A stretch of DNA of 64,000 bases from Pseudoalteromonas arabiensis (GTDB lineage: Bacteria > Pseudomonadota > Gammaproteobacteria > Enterobacterales > Alteromonadaceae), in contig NZ_LRUF01000007.1 of the NCBI RefSeq assembly GCF_001550155.1, positions 62,001 to 126,000 of the forward strand, in the 5' to 3' direction. Each line of letters starts with the position of its first letter. Position 1 is the stretch's first letter. A program made the position numbers and the translations under genes. Below, in pieces: positions 26,551 to 36,248 of the stretch. The notes under the pieces are model-generated. The model did no database searches. It was not told the DNA's origin and saw only the letters and a list, made by a program, of their open reading frames with translations.

Positions 26551-28842
26551 TTAGAAACGATAACCAACAGTGAAGGCGACAGTGCGAGGGTCGCCGTAGT
26601 AACCAATTAGCGTATTATCACCACCTAAACCTGGGGTATATTTGCTGGTATCTGTTGGGTCTGTTGGATCAGGTGCCACGAACTGGTAACCACCAATCAT
26701 GTACTCTTCATCCGTTAAGTTTTTACCGTAAAGACCGGCAGTCCAGTGACCATCTGTGCTGTACCAAGTAATACCCATATTAAAAATACCGTAAGCATCT
26801 TGCGTTAATAGGCTATCTTCTTCGAATAGCGCGTAGTCGCCTCTGTGGTAATAGTTACCATTAATTACAAAGTCGCCCATTTCTGTGTACATACGGTATG
26901 TTGCACCCAGATTAAAGGTTAAATCAGGTGTGTTTGATACCGTAAAACGGTCTGATTTATCGAACTGCTCACCTGTTACAGGGTCAAAATCAATCACGTT
27001 ATCGAAGTTACTGTCAATATAACCTATTGATGCATCAAAGCTGAGCGATTCAGATGCTACATAGTTAAGCTCAAGCTCAATACCATCAGATGTTGACTCC
27101 CCAATGTTACCTAAGCGTTGGTTTAGATCTGCATCTGTTTCACCGGGTAACACAGAAATATATTGACGATCTTTATGGTCGAGTGAGAATAGGGTGACGT
27201 TTGCACGTAAGTTATTGTTCCACTCACTCTTCATGCCGATTTCGAATGAATCAACGATTTCTGGTTTTGCAGCAGGCTCTGCTGTACTTGCTCGTGGGTT
27301 GAACGTACCTGATTTAAAGCCTTGTGCGTAACTTGCAAAGAACATGATGTCGTTTGAGTACTGATATTCAACACCTGCACGCGGTGTGAAGCGTGACCAT
27401 TCTTCTTCATCATCGAGTACCGTCGGTACGAGTTGACCTTCAGGGCGAGTGTAACCAGGGATCCAATCTGACTCTGGATAGACCGTATCAAAAATTAAAC
27501 CGTTATAAACATTCGCTTCTTTTTTGTCTTTGGTGTAACGCGCGCCCAATGTCATTGACCATTGTTCGTTAAAGTCATAACTACCTTGAATATAAGCTGC
27601 CTTACTTGTTGAGTTACTACAGCCACCGGTTTCACGGGTTAAGCTTGGGCCACCTAATGCCTGACCTAATACTTTCAAGATAGCTTGGAATTGACCACAT
27701 GATTCACCGTCATAGTAATAAAGACCCGAAACCAGTTTGTAGTTATCGCCTTGATGGTTTAGCTGTAATTCATGAGTGGTTTGCTCATCATCGTAAATTG
27801 CAGGAACATCGAAAATTTGAAGTGAAGTATTATCAAAGTCGATATTGGTTGGTGAGTAGCTCTCACGGCTTGAACCTACATATTTAATGCTGGTGTAGTC
27901 AGTCATATCCCAACGAGCAGTCAGGCTGTAGCCTTCAAGTTCAACTTTGTTCCATGTTGGTAAGCTGGTGTATGAGTCATACACACTATCTGGAACCGGT
28001 GCATCGGTTAGTAGGCTTGGTAGTAAACGGTAGCCACCTTTTGCGTTTGACTTGTCTTCTGTTTTATCCCACGCTAAGCGAAAGAATAAGTCATCAGTCG
28101 GTGTGTATTCGAGTGTAACACGTGCTGCGGTCACGTCTTTGTTGTAGTTTTCGCGGTCTTGGTTATCAAGAGCCGATGTTAAAAACTCACCAAAGCCATC
28201 ACGGTTAAGCGTTGCAAACCCAAAGCCTACGTAAAGTTTTTCGTCAACAATCGGTAATTGGCCGGTAATCTTTAAATCTTTCTGGTTATAGCTGCCCACA
28301 GTCCCCTGTACATTTAACGTGGCATCACCGCTCATTTCTTTGGTGACGTATTTAATTGCACCACCAATGGTGTTTTTACCGTAAAGCGTTCCTTGTGGGC
28401 CGCGTAATACTTCGATTTGTTGCACATCAAGTAGGTCAAGCACGGCACCTTGTGGACGAGCAAGATAAACATCATCAATATAAATACCTACGCCTGGCTC
28501 ATAACCCCAAAGAGGATCTTGCTGACCTACACCACGAATAAACGCAGTAATGGTAGAGTTAGTACCACGACTGGCTTGCAAGGTAGTATTTGGCGAGAAC
28601 TGCTGAACTTCGGTCATGACGACAATGCCATTTTCTGCCAGTTCTTCAGCACCAATTGAAGTGACAGCAACAGGCACTTCTTGCAGATTTTCAACGGTTT
28701 TACGTGCTGTTACCTGAATACGTTCAAGTTCACCTTTTTTTGCTGCAGGTTCGGCTTGTTCTGCCGCTTGAGCACTGACACCTGCCAAAGCAAGTGATAC
28801 AGCCAGAGTAAGTGGCGCGACTTTTGGGTTAAGCTTTATCAT
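26551..28842 (-). CDS. TonB-dependent outer-membrane receptor
   Basis: A 763-residue receptor of the FecA/FepA-like size class. Signal peptide LAVSLALAGVSAQA. TonB box/plug: LERIQVTARKTVENLQEVPVAVTSI, then AFIRGVGQQDP, GVGIYIDDVYLARPQGAVLDLLDVQQIEVLRGPQGTLYGKNTIGGAI. Barrel ends with TVAFTVGYRF. The in-frame ATG at 28887 is rejected in favour of 28842, which has AAGGAA seven bases upstream and begins the signal peptide. It is divergent from the GntP-permease operon. Involvement in uptake of the same substrate (for instance hydroxyacid oligomers) is an inference from position. Iron-siderophore uptake remains an alternative. Confidence 0.9.
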   Translation of the reverse strand: MIKLNPKVAPLTLAVSLALAGVSAQAAEQAEPAAKKGELERIQVTARKTVENLQEVPVAVTSIGAEELAENGIVVMTEVQQFSPNTTLQASRGTNSTITAFIRGVGQQDPLWGYEPGVGIYIDDVYLARPQGAVLDLLDVQQIEVLRGPQGTLYGKNTIGGAIKYVTKEMSGDATLNVQGTVGSYNQKDLKITGQLPIVDEKLYVGFGFATLNRDGFGEFLTSALDNQDRENYNKDVTAARVTLEYTPTDDLFFRLAWDKTEDKSNAKGGYRLLPSLLTDAPVPDSVYDSYTSLPTWNKVELEGYSLTARWDMTDYTSIKYVGSSRESYSPTNIDFDNTSLQIFDVPAIYDDEQTTHELQLNHQGDNYKLVSGLYYYDGESCGQFQAILKVLGQALGGPSLTRETGGCSNSTSKAAYIQGSYDFNEQWSMTLGARYTKDKKEANVYNGLIFDTVYPESDWIPGYTRPEGQLVPTVLDDEEEWSRFTPRAGVEYQYSNDIMFFASYAQGFKSGTFNPRASTAEPAAKPEIVDSFEIGMKSEWNNNLRANVTLFSLDHKDRQYISVLPGETDADLNQRLGNIGESTSDGIELELNYVASESLSFDASIGYIDSNFDNVIDFDPVTGEQFDKSDRFTVSNTPDLTFNLGATYRMYTEMGDFVINGNYYHRGDYALFEEDSLLTQDAYGIFNMGITWYSTDGHWTAGLYGKNLTDEEYMIGGYQFVAPDPTDPTDTSKYTPGLGGDNTLIGYYGDPRTVAFTVGYRF

Positions 28843-28966
28843 GTTGTATTCCTTGTTATTGTTGTCATTAGTCTTATGGCCACTCACATCGATGTTGCCG
28901 AAGACTGAATAAGATTTGCCCGTGTCACCTGTCAGTTAATGTAGAAGATAGTTGCAAAAATTGAAT

Positions 28967-28982
28967 TAGTACCATAGTGCTA
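28967..28982. promoter_or_regulatory. Operator-like palindrome 1 between the receptor and permease genes
   Basis: TAGTACCATAGTGCTA: arms TAGTAC and GTGCTA around four bases, one mismatch from perfect symmetry. A related site lies 68 bp downstream. A shared regulator of the divergent genes is likely; the nearby CrbR-like protein is a candidate. Confidence 0.45.
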
Positions 28983-29034
28983 TACCCACCACAGCCCTTT
29001 ATTTATCAAGCAATTAAGCTATTTTTAAAGCAGA

Positions 29035-29050
29035 TAGTACCTTAGTGTTA
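29035..29050. promoter_or_regulatory. Operator-like palindrome 2 between the receptor and permease genes
   Basis: TAGTACCTTAGTGTTA, identical to site 1 at 13 of 16 positions and in the same orientation. It lies about 88 bp before the permease start, where an activator site is expected. Confidence 0.45.
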
Positions 29051-29137
29051 TGTATTTTTTGAACGCTTAAGGTAAGACTAAAAGCATTATTCCGATGTCA
29101 CCTCATCTGTGTAATAACAATAATTATAGGAATGTCT

Positions 29138-30439
29138 ATGCTGAGCATGATAGGACTGTTAGGCGGCTTAATACTGCTGATCATTTTAACGCTGCGTGGG
29201 GTAAATTTATTTATCGCTGCGCCAATCTGTGCACTGTTAGTTGCACTTAGTAGTGGCATGGCCATTTTCCCTGTATCGGCAGATACAAACTTTATTAACG
29301 CCTATATGGATGGCTTTGCAGGCTTCTTAAGTGCGTGGTTCTTTATGTTCTTACTGGGTTCGTTATTCGGTAAGTTTATGGAAGACACCGGTGCTGCAGA
29401 CAGTGTTGCAAGCTACATTGTGGGTAAATTAGGTATGAAACACGCCGTTCTTGCGGTTGTGATTGCCTGTGCTGTTTTAACCTATGGTGGCGTGAGCGTC
29501 TTTATCGTTGCGTTTTCTGTTTACCCAATGGCATTAAGTCTGTTTAAAGATGCAAACTTACCACGCCGTTTTATTCCAGCAACGCTAGCATTTGGTTCGG
29601 TGACCTTTACCATGACCTCAGCTGGCTCGCCAGAAATTCAAAACTGGATCCCCGTTAAGCACCTTGGTACGTCACCCTATGCGGCATGGGAAGTCAGCTT
29701 AGTGGTGGCTATTTTCATGGCAACAGCAGGTTATTTTTGGTTAAACAAGATGATCAAAAAGGCCGTTGCTAACGGCGAAACCTTTGAAGCGCGTGATGAT
29801 GATCCTGTCATTATTGAACGTCGTCGTCCGCATCCAATCACGGGTGTGATCCCGCTAATCGTGGTGCTACTTTTATCATTTACACTACATGATGTACTGC
29901 AGCAAACAGCGCTGATTGTCGCTTTACTTGGTGGTGTACTGAGTATTGTGATTATCAACTTTAAGCATTTTCACGATATGGGTAATGCTATTAATGTGGG
30001 TACAACCGGTGCTTTAGTAGCAATCGGTAATACCGCTGCCGTGGTTGGTTTTGGCGCTGTGGCGAAAGTGTCACCAGCATTTACCGCCGCTGTCGATGTG
30101 ATGACCCATATGCCGGGTAATGAACTACTTGGCGCAGCCGTGGCAGTGAGTGTCATTGCGGGTTTAACAGGCTCTGCTTCTGGTGGACAAGCCATCGCAT
30201 TACCACTTGTCGCACCGGGTTATTTAGATATGGGTGTGAATCCAGAACAACTACACCGTGTGGTGGCGATTAGTTCTGGAGCACTCGATACCTTGCCGCA
30301 TAATGGCTATGTGGTCACAACGATACGTGCTATCTGTAAAGAAACGCATCAACGAGCGTATTGGTCAATGGCAGCACTCACCGCGGTCATTCCGCTTATC
30401 GGTGTCGCATTAGCACTCGGACTCTTTATTTTCTTTTAA
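29138..30439 (+). CDS. GntP-family permease, probably for a short-chain hydroxy acid
   Basis: A 433-residue inner-membrane transporter of the gluconate:H+ symporter (GntP) family with about a dozen helices. Typical segments are GRLxxxFMEDTGAADSVASYI-like GKFMEDTGAADSVASYIV, TYGGVSVFIVAF, PATLAFGSVTFTMTSAGSPEIQN and GLTGSASGGQAIALPL. An ATG lies at 29132, but AGGA abuts it directly; ATG 29138 with a 6-base gap is the better start. It heads an operon with an exported hydrolase, 3-hydroxybutyrate dehydrogenase and CoA-transferase, so 3-hydroxybutyrate or acetoacetate is the likely cargo. Confidence 0.87.
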   Translation: MLSMIGLLGGLILLIILTLRGVNLFIAAPICALLVALSSGMAIFPVSADTNFINAYMDGFAGFLSAWFFMFLLGSLFGKFMEDTGAADSVASYIVGKLGMKHAVLAVVIACAVLTYGGVSVFIVAFSVYPMALSLFKDANLPRRFIPATLAFGSVTFTMTSAGSPEIQNWIPVKHLGTSPYAAWEVSLVVAIFMATAGYFWLNKMIKKAVANGETFEARDDDPVIIERRRPHPITGVIPLIVVLLLSFTLHDVLQQTALIVALLGGVLSIVIINFKHFHDMGNAINVGTTGALVAIGNTAAVVGFGAVAKVSPAFTAAVDVMTHMPGNELLGAAVAVSVIAGLTGSASGGQAIALPLVAPGYLDMGVNPEQLHRVVAISSGALDTLPHNGYVVTTIRAICKETHQRAYWSMAALTAVIPLIGVALALGLFIFF

Positions 30440-30448
30440 GGAACAGCA

Positions 30449-31636
30449 ATGAAAACCAAATTAATAATTTTGCTATGGCTGGTTGTATTTAGTAGCACTG
30501 CGTTTGGCGCCGAAAACAAAGCCGACACTATGCTGGTGGAAAAACAGCATTTTACAACAAAAGATTTTACCACTGTGTCTGGTGTGACTTTAGAGCAAGT
30601 GGATATTGGCTGGGAAAGTTACGGAAAACTAAATGCCAATAAAGATAACGTGATTTTAATCACTCATTACTTCTCTGGTACGTCTCATGCCGCAGGTAAA
30701 TATAAAGCGGATGATGCCTTACCAGGTTATTGGGATGCGATTATCGGCCCTGGTAAAGCTATCGATACGAATAAATATTATGTGATTAGCTCAGATACCT
30801 TAGTGAATGCCAACTGGCATGATGAAAATGTAATCACCACAGGTCCTGCGTCAACCAATCCCAAAACAGGTCAACCTTATGGCTTGGACTTCCCTGTAGT
30901 CACAATTACTGACTTTGTGAATGTGCAAAAACGTTTACTAGAAAGCCTAGGTATCACTAAATTACATGCTGTGATGGGTGCATCAATGGGTTCGTTTCAA
31001 GCTCTTGAGTGGGCAACGCGTTACCCAGATAAAGTAGAGCGTTTAATTCATGTGATTGGCGCTGCAACGATGGATGCATGGACAGTCGCTGCACTTGAAA
31101 AATGGGCGTTACCAATTCGTTTAGATAAAAACTGGCAGCAAGGTAATTACTACGGCAAAGAGCGTCCGTTAGATGGCTTAGCGGCAACCATGCTTAATAT
31201 TACGCAAGATGCGATGCATCCAATTATTTATAACGCGAGCTTCCCTGACTTTAACGTATTGGATGAAGGCGCGTTAAAAGACATTCGTACCTTGCCTAAG
31301 TTAAATCAAGTATTGGCTGGGCGGGCAATGGCGCGTGCGAAAACGCAAGATGCAAACCATGTACTTTATTTGGTCCGGGCATCACAACTATTTACCGCTG
31401 GCATGCAAAGCGATTTAACAACGGCACTTAAAAATATCTCTGCAAAAACCTTACTGCTTCCTGCGAGTAACGACTTATTGCTACGCCCCGAAAACATGCG
31501 CGCTGTGTATGAAACCATGAATGCACAAGGTAAAGATGTTGCGATTTCAGAAATTGAAGGGGGCTGGGGACACCTTGATGGCATCTTCTCAATCGCCCCT
31601 AAAGCGCAGCTTATCAGTGAGTTTTTAGAGGAGTAG
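30449..31636 (+). CDS. Exported MetX-like alpha/beta-hydrolase
   Basis: 395 residues related in sequence to homoserine O-acetyltransferase (MetX): VILITHYFSGTSHAAG oxyanion region, nucleophile Ser 179 in GASMGSFQALEWATRYPD, terminal His in GGWGHLDGIF. Unlike MetX it starts with a signal peptide (LIILLWLVVFSSTAFG), so it acts in the periplasm or outside, where acetyl-CoA is absent. A hydrolase role is therefore more likely than acyl transfer. It sits nine bases after the permease and five before 3-hydroxybutyrate dehydrogenase, so it may release 3-hydroxybutyrate or a similar acid from an ester or oligomer before import. That role is inferred. Confidence 0.82.
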   Translation: MKTKLIILLWLVVFSSTAFGAENKADTMLVEKQHFTTKDFTTVSGVTLEQVDIGWESYGKLNANKDNVILITHYFSGTSHAAGKYKADDALPGYWDAIIGPGKAIDTNKYYVISSDTLVNANWHDENVITTGPASTNPKTGQPYGLDFPVVTITDFVNVQKRLLESLGITKLHAVMGASMGSFQALEWATRYPDKVERLIHVIGAATMDAWTVAALEKWALPIRLDKNWQQGNYYGKERPLDGLAATMLNITQDAMHPIIYNASFPDFNVLDEGALKDIRTLPKLNQVLAGRAMARAKTQDANHVLYLVRASQLFTAGMQSDLTTALKNISAKTLLLPASNDLLLRPENMRAVYETMNAQGKDVAISEIEGGWGHLDGIFSIAPKAQLISEFLEE

Positions 31637-31640
31637 CCCG

Positions 31641-32402
31641 ATGAGCAGGACAGTTTTAATTACCGGTGCAGCCAGTGGTATTGGTTTATATGTTGCAAAG
31701 CAGCTGGCGATGCAAGGTCACACTATTATTGTCACTGATTTAAATCAGCAAGCAGCACAACAAGCGGCAGCAGACATTGTTGAGCAAGGTGGCAGCGCCG
31801 AAGGGTATGCACTCAATGTGGCAGAAAGCACCGCAATAGAGCAGTTTTTCACTGAGCTTAATCAGCCAATAGATGTACTTATTAATAATGCAGGTATTCA
31901 GCACGTTGCAAGGCTTGAAGATTTTCCGGCTGATAAATGGCAGTTTTTACAACAAGTCATGCTTGTTGGCCCTGCGATGATGACCAAGGCTGTACTCCCT
32001 CGCATGCGTGAGCAAGATTTTGGTCGCATCATTAATATTGGCTCAATCCATGCCATGGTGGCGTCTAAGTATAAGTCGGCTTATATCGCAGCAAAACATG
32101 GTTTAATCGGGTTTGCAAAAACCATGGCCTTAGAAACGGGTGATGCCAATATTACAATCAACACGGTGTGTCCGGCGTATGTGAAAACCCCGCTTGTGGA
32201 GCAACAAATTGCCTCGCAAGCCAAAGAGCATGGCATTTCTGAGCAACAAGTGATCGACACGATTATGCTGGCACCAATGCCGAAAAAAGCATTTATCGGT
32301 TTAGATGAAATACTGCATACCGTTAGCTTTTTAATGGCCGATGCAGCACGCAATATTACCGCCCAAGCAATCGCCATTGATGGCGGTTGGACTGCACAAT
32401 AG
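31641..32402 (+). CDS. bdhA: 3-Hydroxybutyrate dehydrogenase (SDR family)
   Basis: Cytoplasmic NAD-dependent oxidation of (R)-3-hydroxybutyrate to acetoacetate. 253 residues with the SDR cofactor motif TGAASGIG (8-15), NNAG (about 86-89), catalytic Ser in NIGSIHAM, Tyr 148 and Lys 152 (SAYIAAKHG). Family-specific segments are VCPAYVKTPLVEQQI, APMPKKAFI and the C-terminal IAIDGGWTAQ. Start ATG 31641 overlaps the tight operon spacing. Its neighbours, the CoA-transferase subunits, activate the acetoacetate product. Confidence 0.9.
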   Translation: MSRTVLITGAASGIGLYVAKQLAMQGHTIIVTDLNQQAAQQAAADIVEQGGSAEGYALNVAESTAIEQFFTELNQPIDVLINNAGIQHVARLEDFPADKWQFLQQVMLVGPAMMTKAVLPRMREQDFGRIINIGSIHAMVASKYKSAYIAAKHGLIGFAKTMALETGDANITINTVCPAYVKTPLVEQQIASQAKEHGISEQQVIDTIMLAPMPKKAFIGLDEILHTVSFLMADAARNITAQAIAIDGGWTAQ

Positions 32403-32411
32403 GAGGAGCCA

Positions 32412-33119
32412 ATGGCAGGTTTTGATAAAGTAGTTACAAGTTACAACGAAGCGATGGCTGGCCTTGAAGATGGCATGACAGTGATAGCGGGTGGTTTTGG
32501 TTTATGCGGTATTCCTGAAGGCTTGATTGCGCAAATTAAACATCAAGGCACCCGTGGTTTAACTGTGGTATCGAATAACTGTGGTGTTGATGGTTTTGGT
32601 TTAGGTGTGCTGCTTGAAGACAAACAAATTAGCAAGATGGTTGCCTCTTACGTCGGTGAAAACGCGTTATTTGAGCAGCAGCTATTAAATGGTGAGCTTG
32701 AAGTTGAGCTAACACCGCAAGGCACTTTAGCGGAAAAAATGCGTGCTGGCGGTGCGGGCATTCCTGCATTTTATACCGCAACGGGTGTCGGTACACCGGT
32801 GGCTGACGGTAAAGAAACCCGCAATATTAATGGTCGCGATTATTTATTAGAGCCAAGTATTACCGGCGACTTTGCGATTGTTAAAGCGTGGAAAGCAGAT
32901 CGCTACGGTAACTGTATTTATCGTCATACGGCGATGAACTTTAACCCGATGGCAGCAACCGCAGGCAAAATTACGGTTCTTGAAGTTGAAGAAATTGTTG
33001 AGCCAGGGGAGCTGGAGCCAAGCCAAATTCACACGCCGGGTATCTATATTGACCGAGTGATTAAAGGTGAATTTGAAAAACGCATCGAGAAAGTTACCAC
33101 TAAGCAAGAGAATCAATAA
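32412..33119 (+). CDS. scoA: 3-Oxoacid CoA-transferase subunit A
   Basis: A 235-residue alpha subunit of the SCOT-type CoA-transferase, which moves CoA from succinyl-CoA to acetoacetate. Visible signatures: [74 protein letters not shown] and [28 protein letters not shown] precedes the ATG. It is followed eleven bases later by subunit B. The resulting acetoacetyl-CoA would need a thiolase encoded elsewhere. Confidence 0.93.
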   Translation: MAGFDKVVTSYNEAMAGLEDGMTVIAGGFGLCGIPEGLIAQIKHQGTRGLTVVSNNCGVDGFGLGVLLEDKQISKMVASYVGENALFEQQLLNGELEVELTPQGTLAEKMRAGGAGIPAFYTATGVGTPVADGKETRNINGRDYLLEPSITGDFAIVKAWKADRYGNCIYRHTAMNFNPMAATAGKITVLEVEEIVEPGELEPSQIHTPGIYIDRVIKGEFEKRIEKVTTKQENQ

Positions 33120-33130
33120 GGAGCACGCTG

Positions 33131-33790
33131 ATGGCATTATCACGAGAACAAATCGCTAAACGCGTGGCAATGGAACTACAGGATGGTTACTACGTTAACT
33201 TGGGCATAGGTATTCCAACCTTGGTCGCTAATTATATCCCTGATGGCATCGAAGTGATCCTGCAATCAGAAAATGGCTTACTCGGTATGGGACCTTACCC
33301 AAGTGCAGACCAAGTTGATGCCGATATGATCAACGCAGGCAAAGAAACGGTCACCGCAGCAACAGGCGCAGCTATTTTTAGCTCCGCAGAAAGCTTTGCC
33401 ATGATCCGCGGTGGACATGTAGATTTAACCGTGCTGGGTGCGTTTGAAGTGGACCAAAACGGCAACATTGCCAGTTGGATGATCCCGAAAAAGTTGGTTA
33501 AAGGGATGGGTGGTGCGATGGATTTAGTGGCCGGTGCTAAAAACATTATTTGTACTATGACCCATGCCAACAAGCATGGCGAGTCAAAACTGCTGACCGA
33601 ATGTAGTTTACCGCTAACTGGGGTTGGTTGTATCAATAAAGTGATCACCGATTTGGCATTGTTAGAAATTAAAGACGGTGCATTTCATTTATTAGAGCGT
33701 GCCCCAGGAGTCTCAGTCGATGAGATTATAGCCAAGACACAAGGTAAGCTTATTGTCTCTGAAGATGTACCTGAAATGACCTTTAGTTAG
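33131..33790 (+). CDS. scoB: 3-Oxoacid CoA-transferase subunit B
   Basis: A 219-residue beta subunit. The catalytic Glu is Glu 47 in the SENGLLGMGPYP motif, after YVNLGIGIPTLVANYI. Further family blocks are GGHVDLTVLGAFEVDQNGN and CSLPLTGVGCINKVITDL. AGGAGC precedes the ATG. It ends the first half of the catabolic block; a 219-bp gap with no clear terminator follows before the porin gene. Confidence 0.93.
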   Translation: MALSREQIAKRVAMELQDGYYVNLGIGIPTLVANYIPDGIEVILQSENGLLGMGPYPSADQVDADMINAGKETVTAATGAAIFSSAESFAMIRGGHVDLTVLGAFEVDQNGNIASWMIPKKLVKGMGGAMDLVAGAKNIICTMTHANKHGESKLLTECSLPLTGVGCINKVITDLALLEIKDGAFHLLERAPGVSVDEIIAKTQGKLIVSEDVPEMTFS

Positions 33791-34009
33791 CAATTAAGCT
33801 CCTAATTTGACTGAATTTTATACTAAACCCTAGTAATGTGCTTTTTGTTCATGAATTTTATGAGCAAAAAGCCATTTATTATCATCAATGCAACTTACCT
33901 CCTAAACATTTCGTTAATCTATCGTTAACACTAAGCTCCAAACCAGATCGCCATTTGCAGTCGGCCGATCAACGACAACAAATAATTATAATCTGGTGTG
34001 GAGTAATTC

Positions 34010-35251
34010 ATGAAAGCAAGTAACACACAGCTCGCTTTAGCCGTTGCAGCGGCGTTAGCAAGTACATCAGCATTCGCACAAAGCGACACTGAACAACTAC
34101 AGCAACAACTCGACGCACTTCAAAAAGAAGTGGACTCATTAAAAACATCTAGCGGCTTTAACCTAGAATTTGGTGGTCGCGTACAGCTTGATTACAACTA
34201 TTTCGACGGCGCTTACAATGCCGACAATGATGGCGCTGGAGGCAGCGACTTCTTTCCTCGACGTATCCGTACTTATGTTGAAAGTGAACATGGTAACTGG
34301 GATCACAAACTATTACTCGAATTTGCAGAAGGCACAGCTGAAATTGTTCTAGCCCGTGTTCGTTATGCATTCGACAACGGCTTAAAAGTAAAAGCCGGTA
34401 AAATTCGTGAAGACATGTCGCTCAATGCGCTAACCAGTTCTAAGCACATTAACACTATTGAGCGCAGCACCCTTGCTAATACCTTCTCACCTTTCTTCCG
34501 TTGGGGTATTTCAGCTTATCAATACTTTAAGGACTCAGGCTTACGTTATGCCGTAGGTGTATACAAAAACGATGCGTTTGGTGCATCAGGCCATGACGAA
34601 GACGACAAACTCACATTGGCTGTAACAGGTCGCTTAACGTGGTCAAGTGCGGCGCCTGGTGATGTGATTCATTTAGGTGCTTGGCACTCCTATCGCGATA
34701 TGGGCGGTAATGATTTAAGCGCTCGTTTTGCCCGCGGTGAAGTGCGTGAAACCAATGTGCGCTTAGTGGATTACGCAGTAGGCGGTGAAACGGCTGCACT
34801 CGATAGTATGTCGCAAACAGGTCTTGAATTTGCCTACCAAGCAAATGCTTTCACTCTAGAGGCTGAATATGCCAGCCGTTACCTCGATACGATTGATAGT
34901 AGCAATGCATTAGATGGTGAGCGCTTTGATGGTTTTCATGTTTCTGCCAGTTACTTCTTAGGTGGTCAGCAGCGCAATTACAAAGCGGGCTCTGCGTTAT
35001 TTGTTCAGCCAAAAGGGATTAAAGACGCATGGGAATTGGTTGCCCGTGTTTCACAAATGAATGCCAGTAGTAAAGATCAAGGCACTGACGTAACCACTTA
35101 TACGTTAGGCACATCCTATTACCTAAGCAGCGATATTAAGTTTATGGGCAACCTGATTTACAGCGATGTTGATGGTGCAGGCGCTTCTTCGCTGGTAGGT
35201 GATGAAGATTCAGGTATGGGCATCAGCGCTCGTATGCAGTACTTATTTTAG
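34010..35251 (+). CDS. Phosphate-selective-type porin (OprO/OprP family)
   Basis: 413 residues with signal peptide (LALAVAAALASTSAFA), a short coiled coil after it (TEQLQQQLDALQKEVDSLK), and an antiparallel barrel beginning FNLEFGGRVQLDYNYFDG and ending MGISARMQYLF with terminal Phe. RRIRTYVES and KAGKIREDMSL are typical of the OprP/OprO-like fold. TGGAG lies six bases before the ATG. It is followed thirteen bases later by tctC, so here the porin probably admits an organic anion such as a carboxylate rather than phosphate. Confidence 0.85.
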   Translation: MKASNTQLALAVAAALASTSAFAQSDTEQLQQQLDALQKEVDSLKTSSGFNLEFGGRVQLDYNYFDGAYNADNDGAGGSDFFPRRIRTYVESEHGNWDHKLLLEFAEGTAEIVLARVRYAFDNGLKVKAGKIREDMSLNALTSSKHINTIERSTLANTFSPFFRWGISAYQYFKDSGLRYAVGVYKNDAFGASGHDEDDKLTLAVTGRLTWSSAAPGDVIHLGAWHSYRDMGGNDLSARFARGEVRETNVRLVDYAVGGETAALDSMSQTGLEFAYQANAFTLEAEYASRYLDTIDSSNALDGERFDGFHVSASYFLGGQQRNYKAGSALFVQPKGIKDAWELVARVSQMNASSKDQGTDVTTYTLGTSYYLSSDIKFMGNLIYSDVDGAGASSLVGDEDSGMGISARMQYLF

Positions 35252-35263
35252 GAGTCGCGCATT

Positions 35264-36235
35264 ATGACTATGTTTAAATCAATTAAGAGCTCTTTATTAG
35301 CAGCCTCGTTATTAGTAACCAGCCCGTTGGCGTTAGCTGACTTACACTTTTTAGTACCCGGTGGTCCAGGTGGCGGTTGGGATACCACTGCCCGTGGTGT
35401 GGGTGAAGCCATGGTAAAAGCGGGGATTGAAGATAATGCGTCGTTTCAAAATATGTCGGGTGGCGGCGGTGGCCGTGCGATAGCTTATTTGATTGAGTCG
35501 GGTACTAAAAAAGGCGATATGTTGATGGTGAACTCAACGCCTATCGTACTGCGCGCATTATCAGGCAAAATTCCTTACAGCTATCGTGATTTAACGCCAG
35601 TTGCCAGCATGATTGCCGATTACGGCGCGTTTGTTGTACGTAATGATTCGCCTTATAAAACATGGCAAGACGTTATTGATGCTATGAAAAAAGATCCAAG
35701 CTCAGTCAAAGTGGCGGGAGGGTCAGCGCGCGGCAGTATGGATCACTTAGTGGCAGCACAAGCTGTAAAGGCGGCGGGTATTGATGGTCGTCGATTACGT
35801 TACATTCCCTATGATGCGGGTGGTAAAGCGAAAGCAGGTTTGTTGTCGGGTGAGGTCAACTTACTTTCAACGGGCTTAAGTGAAGCACTCGAAGTCGCCA
35901 ATGGCGGTCAAGCGCGTATTTTAGCAGTGACTTCAGCAGATGCTTTACCGGATTATCCTGAAATTCCAACCTTAAAGTCGCTAGGTTACGACATGGAATT
36001 CGTAAACTGGCGCGGCTTTTTTGCAACCCCAGATTTACCCGCAGACAAACTAGCTCAGTACACAGAAAAGTTGCGTAAATTACAAGCAACACCTGAGTGG
36101 GAAGCGGTTCGTGCGCGTAATGGTTGGTTAAACCTGTTTCAAGAGAAAGAAGCGTTTATTAAAGCGCTTGAGCAGCAGGAAGCACAGCTAAAAGTGGTCA
36201 TGGAAGAGCTTGGTTTTATTCGTAGACTAGGTTAG
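35264..36235 (+). CDS. tctC: Tripartite tricarboxylate transporter substrate-binding protein (TctC)
   Basis: Periplasmic solute receptor, 323 residues with signal peptide (SSLLAASLLVTSPLALA). Family features: FLVPGGPGGGWDTTARGVGEAM, the Asn/Gly-rich FQNMSGGGGGRAIAYL, VNSTPIVLRALSG and RYIPYDAGGKAKAGLLSGEVNLLSTGLSE. In characterised members the pocket binds dicarboxylates or tricarboxylates through water. AGGAG nine bases before the ATG. First of the tctCBA genes. Ligand uncertain; a TCA-cycle carboxylate is most likely given the CitA/CitB-type regulators downstream. Confidence 0.92.
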   Translation: MTMFKSIKSSLLAASLLVTSPLALADLHFLVPGGPGGGWDTTARGVGEAMVKAGIEDNASFQNMSGGGGGRAIAYLIESGTKKGDMLMVNSTPIVLRALSGKIPYSYRDLTPVASMIADYGAFVVRNDSPYKTWQDVIDAMKKDPSSVKVAGGSARGSMDHLVAAQAVKAAGIDGRRLRYIPYDAGGKAKAGLLSGEVNLLSTGLSEALEVANGGQARILAVTSADALPDYPEIPTLKSLGYDMEFVNWRGFFATPDLPADKLAQYTEKLRKLQATPEWEAVRARNGWLNLFQEKEAFIKALEQQEAQLKVVMEELGFIRRLG

Positions 36236-36248
36236 TTGGGACTTTTTA

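Noticed and set aside
33831..33845. TACTA-N5-TAGTA palindrome upstream of the porin
   Set aside because: Short, far from the start, and not the same motif as the TAGTAC sites at 28967 and 29035; could be chance.
33987..33992. TATAAT as the porin promoter -10
   Set aside because: Transcription would start within about 11 bases of the ATG, leaving too little leader for the TGGAG site, and no -35 fits.
33838..34023. 61-codon plus-strand frame in the gap before the porin
   Set aside because: No ribosome-binding site, it overlaps the porin start, and composition is not protein-like.
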